A DNA stretch of 64,000 nt. Origin: Hysterangium stoloniferum (Eukaryota > Basidiomycota > Agaricomycetes > Hysterangiales > Hysterangiaceae). The stretch is taken from positions 62,001 to 126,000 of the forward strand of contig WHVD01000064.1 of assembly GCA_015178975.1 (NCBI GenBank), read 5' to 3'. Below are positions 61,101-64,000 of the stretch, piece by piece (the stretch's first letter is position 1; the number at the start of each line of letters is the position of its first letter). The notes below the pieces were generated by a model. The model was not told the origin of the DNA. It ran no database searches and saw nothing but the letters and a program-made list of their open reading frames with translations. Position numbers and translations under genes: made by a program.

Positions 61101-64000
61101 GAAGACATTCAAGAAATCGGAATATTCAGTTGGAATGTTCAGTATGTCAAATGAAGTCGAAGTTGTAGTTTTTGCACCAGAGGCCTTACAAGTCTTGAAA
61201 GATTTGTTGCGAATAAAGACTACAAAGGTTTGAGAATCTTTTGCTTTTGCAGCTCGTAAGAATGTCTTTTGATTGACTATATTGATATTTGGATTAATAG
61301 TCTCAATTTCGCCAAGGAACTATTATCTAATATGAACCGGGTTTCGATTCTTCATGGATTTTCTCAGATGTAGATGAATGACTCATCAAGGTCGAAGCAT
61401 GCTTCTCTTCCAATAATGTTTCGATTGATGGTTGAATCAGATTTGGATTTGTCGAAGGTGTCAAAGTAGGTTTGAACGATATACAGCCAGATCACCAGTC
61501 AATTGCAGGATTGTATTGCTTCAGCCAGTTGAGTCCTAATACCACTTGACAAGACAAGTTGAGATTGGTTAAGAAGAATTGTAATTCTTGAGTTTGTTTG
61601 GATAGAAAGTAAACTTGTAACGTAGTCGTATATGTAATTTGTCCTGATGTCGGAGTTGATCTGTCAATTAATTTCAATGATAATGAATTTTTCAATTGGT
61701 TGAAAGGTAGATTATTTTGTCATACAAATGTTTTGTCCATAAAAATGTGACTAGATCCTGAATCAATTAATGCTTTTATTTTCGGAATTTTCTTTGATTT
61801 AAGTTCGATAATTAAAGAATCAGAAATTGTTACCACTCGTAATATTACACAGGAATCTTTTTCAGCATGATCGAGTTTTCTTTGATACTCTTCCCACACC
61901 TGAAGAGTATCCCTTTTCAATTTTCCGATTTAACATTTGATGTTTGATTTGACTGATCAGATTGAGCTGTCGAATCTTGAACTTCAACGATTCGTCCTTT
62001 TGCAATTTGATGAGTTTTTCTTTTCAGGCAATCTGTTACGACTGGAATTCCTGCCAGACTCTGGGCACTAACTTACCCACACCCTATATGCACCAATTGT
62101 CAGTTTACCAGAATTCCTGCTGGACTCTGTATGTCAGACTTGTCCACATTTGACTTCGTTATGTCATGTATCAGTCACCGGAATACCTGCCAGACTCCAT
62201 CCCTGTCTATGTCTGACCTCATCCCACACATCAGTCACCAGACTCTGCTCGGAAAACCCATCATCCCTCTAACTGAGCCCCATTCCTGTTATAGTCAATG
62301 ACCTGTCACAATTCGGACTCCGCTCCCGCTCCATTTCCCATTATGGTTTATGACCTGTCACAATTTGGACTCCACTCCATTCCATTCCATTCCTAACACC
62401 AAATTTGGTGTTTACTTATCTCGTTTTATGTTTGCTACTTTCATTTTCATTATTACTGGATTTGGTATGTTATTCATTCCACAGTCTGGCAGATGTTGTA
62501 CATACAATCCAGTCAGAAAATCAGCTTAGATTCTCCCCAGTAATCTAGTACATTTTCCACTCTAAACTCCTCTTTGAATTACACCACTCTCGCTAGTGGC
62601 TCCGACGCATCTACCACTCAATCTCCAACTTATTTATCTCGACTCCCTGACCTCTTGACCCATGACCTCTTGACCCACAAACTCCGCCCAGACTCCCCGG
62701 GATTCCCGTCTGCCCATTTGAAATTGGATAACATGATCTCGCAAGGGTGCAGCCTATAAGCTGAAGCCAAGTCCTATTGGATTTCCCATGGGTTTCTCCA
62801 GAAACCCTCCATGTATGCACCCTTAACACAATCCCTCGCTGAATGGCCTTTTTCTCCACATAATATACATAATCCTTCTTTAAATCTTCTGTCTCATTCA
62901 GCAGGAAGTACATAATCATCCATCAGGTCCTAAAATTGACAAAGACAGTTTCACTTGAGTCAAAGGCCTAAATGTTCTTGAAGTCAAAGTTGTCAGTTTT
63001 GAAGTCGAAGGTGTTTGTGATGTCAAAGGATAAGTCAAAGGAGTCGTCAATTGTCTTCTTTCAAATCTTTGCGGAGTCGAACTTGATTCTGTTTCATGTT
63101 GTCATTCATTTTCTTGCATCCAATAATAAGAATCGAGTTGAAGGGCTGCCATTTGCAATTCAGCAAAACTTTCAGGCTGAACTTGAAGCTTTACTATTTC
63201 ATCCTTAATTTGATTTGGAAGTCCCTCATAAAATCATCATCATAAAGTGAATTCATCATATTGAGTTTGAGCAGTGAGACTTGTAAATTTAATTGAATAC
63301 TTCGCAACATGATGATGAGCTTTCATTCAAAGATTGCCGAGTTTTTCTTTGGCTTCTCCTTCTGCATCAATTTCTCCAAATTGAGCATATAATTCATCTA
63401 GAAAATCGAGATAATCCACAAGAAAAGATAGAGGTGGAATTGGAGGATTTAATAGAAAAGGTTGTCACCACTCTTGAGCTGTTTTCCAGAAATACAAAGT
63501 TACCATCATAATTTTTGAATGATCAGATTTGAATGATTTTGGTCGAGATCAAAAAACCATTTCGCAATGAGCGATAAAATTCTTTAACATTGAAGGTTCT
63601 TCTCCAGTAAACTCTTCAGGCTTATTCACTGTGATTTCAGGCTTATTCACTGTGATTTCAGGCTCCTTCAAAGACATTTGGTCCTTCAATACTTTTCTGA
63701 GCACATCTCTTGAAATGTCATAACATTGTTTCATCATCAGATGTAACAGGTTCGGGAGGTGGAGACTTGGGCAAAGGTGTTAAAGGAGATTTAGATTCTT
63801 CTTGAATTGGCAAGATCGGCTCTTCTTGAATTTCTTCGGATTCTCAAATTGAAGACATCACAGCTCTTTGAGTTTTGGTTAATGGAGAAACTGGAATTTG
63901 TGATGGCCAAATAACTCTCAGTGAAGGAATGGGGGCTACGGATTGAAGTGCTGTAGTACTTGATGCTTTGGTAGTCTCAGATCGCGTCCTGGGCTTCATC
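58130..64000 (-). mobile_element. Ty3/gypsy chromovirus fossil, runs off the right edge
   Basis: Minus-strand parts in Ty3/gypsy order: gag with a CCHC zinc knuckle (about 62830-63900), aspartic protease around ALIDSGSSHIF (61720-61920), reverse transcriptase with [19 protein letters not shown] (about 60400-61110), RNase H region (about 59700-60400), integrase with GYHPEGNGQTEQVNQTLKQY (about 58530-59500), and a chromodomain-like C-terminus (about 58150-58260). The order and chromodomain indicate a chromovirus (Tf1/sushi-like). It is clearly broken, with more than ten interruptions, hence old. A solo LTR is inserted at 62034-62828. The LTRs were not found; the 5' end is outside the window. 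Confidence 0.9.
62034..62828 (+). mobile_element. Solo LTR (fossil) inserted in the Ty3/gypsy fossil
   Basis: 795-bp TGTTACGACTGG...CTTAACA repeat with identical flanks CAATC (62029-62033 and 62829-62833). Homologous to 50650-51488 and, inverted, to 224-1044. Conserved segment at 62741-62775. It lies within the gag region, in opposite orientation to the host element. Confidence 0.92.

Overview
The window looks like nuclear DNA of an agaricomycete (mushroom-forming basidiomycete). Evidence: dense small GT-AG introns of about 45-60 bp, basidiomycete-type sesquiterpene synthases, a basidiomycete-type P450, eukaryotic core genes (MED7, RPN5, SED5, phosphopantothenate-cysteine ligase), and abundant Helitron, Ty3/gypsy, solo-LTR and Tc1 sequence. 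No tRNA, rRNA or CRISPR array was found.

Layout. 1-5.8 kb is a transposon graveyard: a Helitron Rep relic carrying a solo LTR with a perfect target duplication, then decayed repeats and a stray P450 exon-intron fragment. 6.3-14.8 kb is a compact housekeeping block: MED7 and an FHA-kinase (plus strand), a truncated kinase, phosphopantothenate-cysteine ligase and proteasome subunit RPN5 (minus strand). 15.2-26.3 kb holds a small secondary-metabolism locus: two nearly identical sesquiterpene synthases (minus), each embedded in a repeated unit of roughly 3 kb, followed by an apparently intact P450 (plus). 27.2-32.4 kb is a tandem family of an unrecognised protein: two complete three-exon genes and one 3' remnant. 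32.4-35.9 kb has no convincing gene. 35.9-44.3 kb is again genic: a GpsA-like glycerol-3-phosphate dehydrogenase and SED5 (divergent, 159 bp apart), GDP-L-fucose synthase, and an ankyrin plus CCCH zinc-finger protein. A pyrimidine-rich stretch with a 24-bp minisatellite follows.

From 46 kb to the right edge the sequence is again transposon territory: a Tc1 element with intact ends and TA duplication, several solo LTRs (one nested inside another, one inside a Ty3/gypsy fossil), two copies of an unrecognised minus-strand coding relic, a two-copy repeat with unrecognised open frames, and a chromodomain-type Ty3/gypsy fossil that runs off the right edge.

Functionally the most coherent group is the terpene synthase pair plus P450: the synthases would cyclise farnesyl diphosphate and the P450 could oxidise the hydrocarbon. 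The most novel-looking protein-coding material is the tandem unknown family at 27.2-32.4 kb. The most striking repeat signal is a 35-bp segment that stays conserved in at least eight LTR-like sequences whose surroundings have diverged. All exon structures were read by eye and have not been tested against transcripts.
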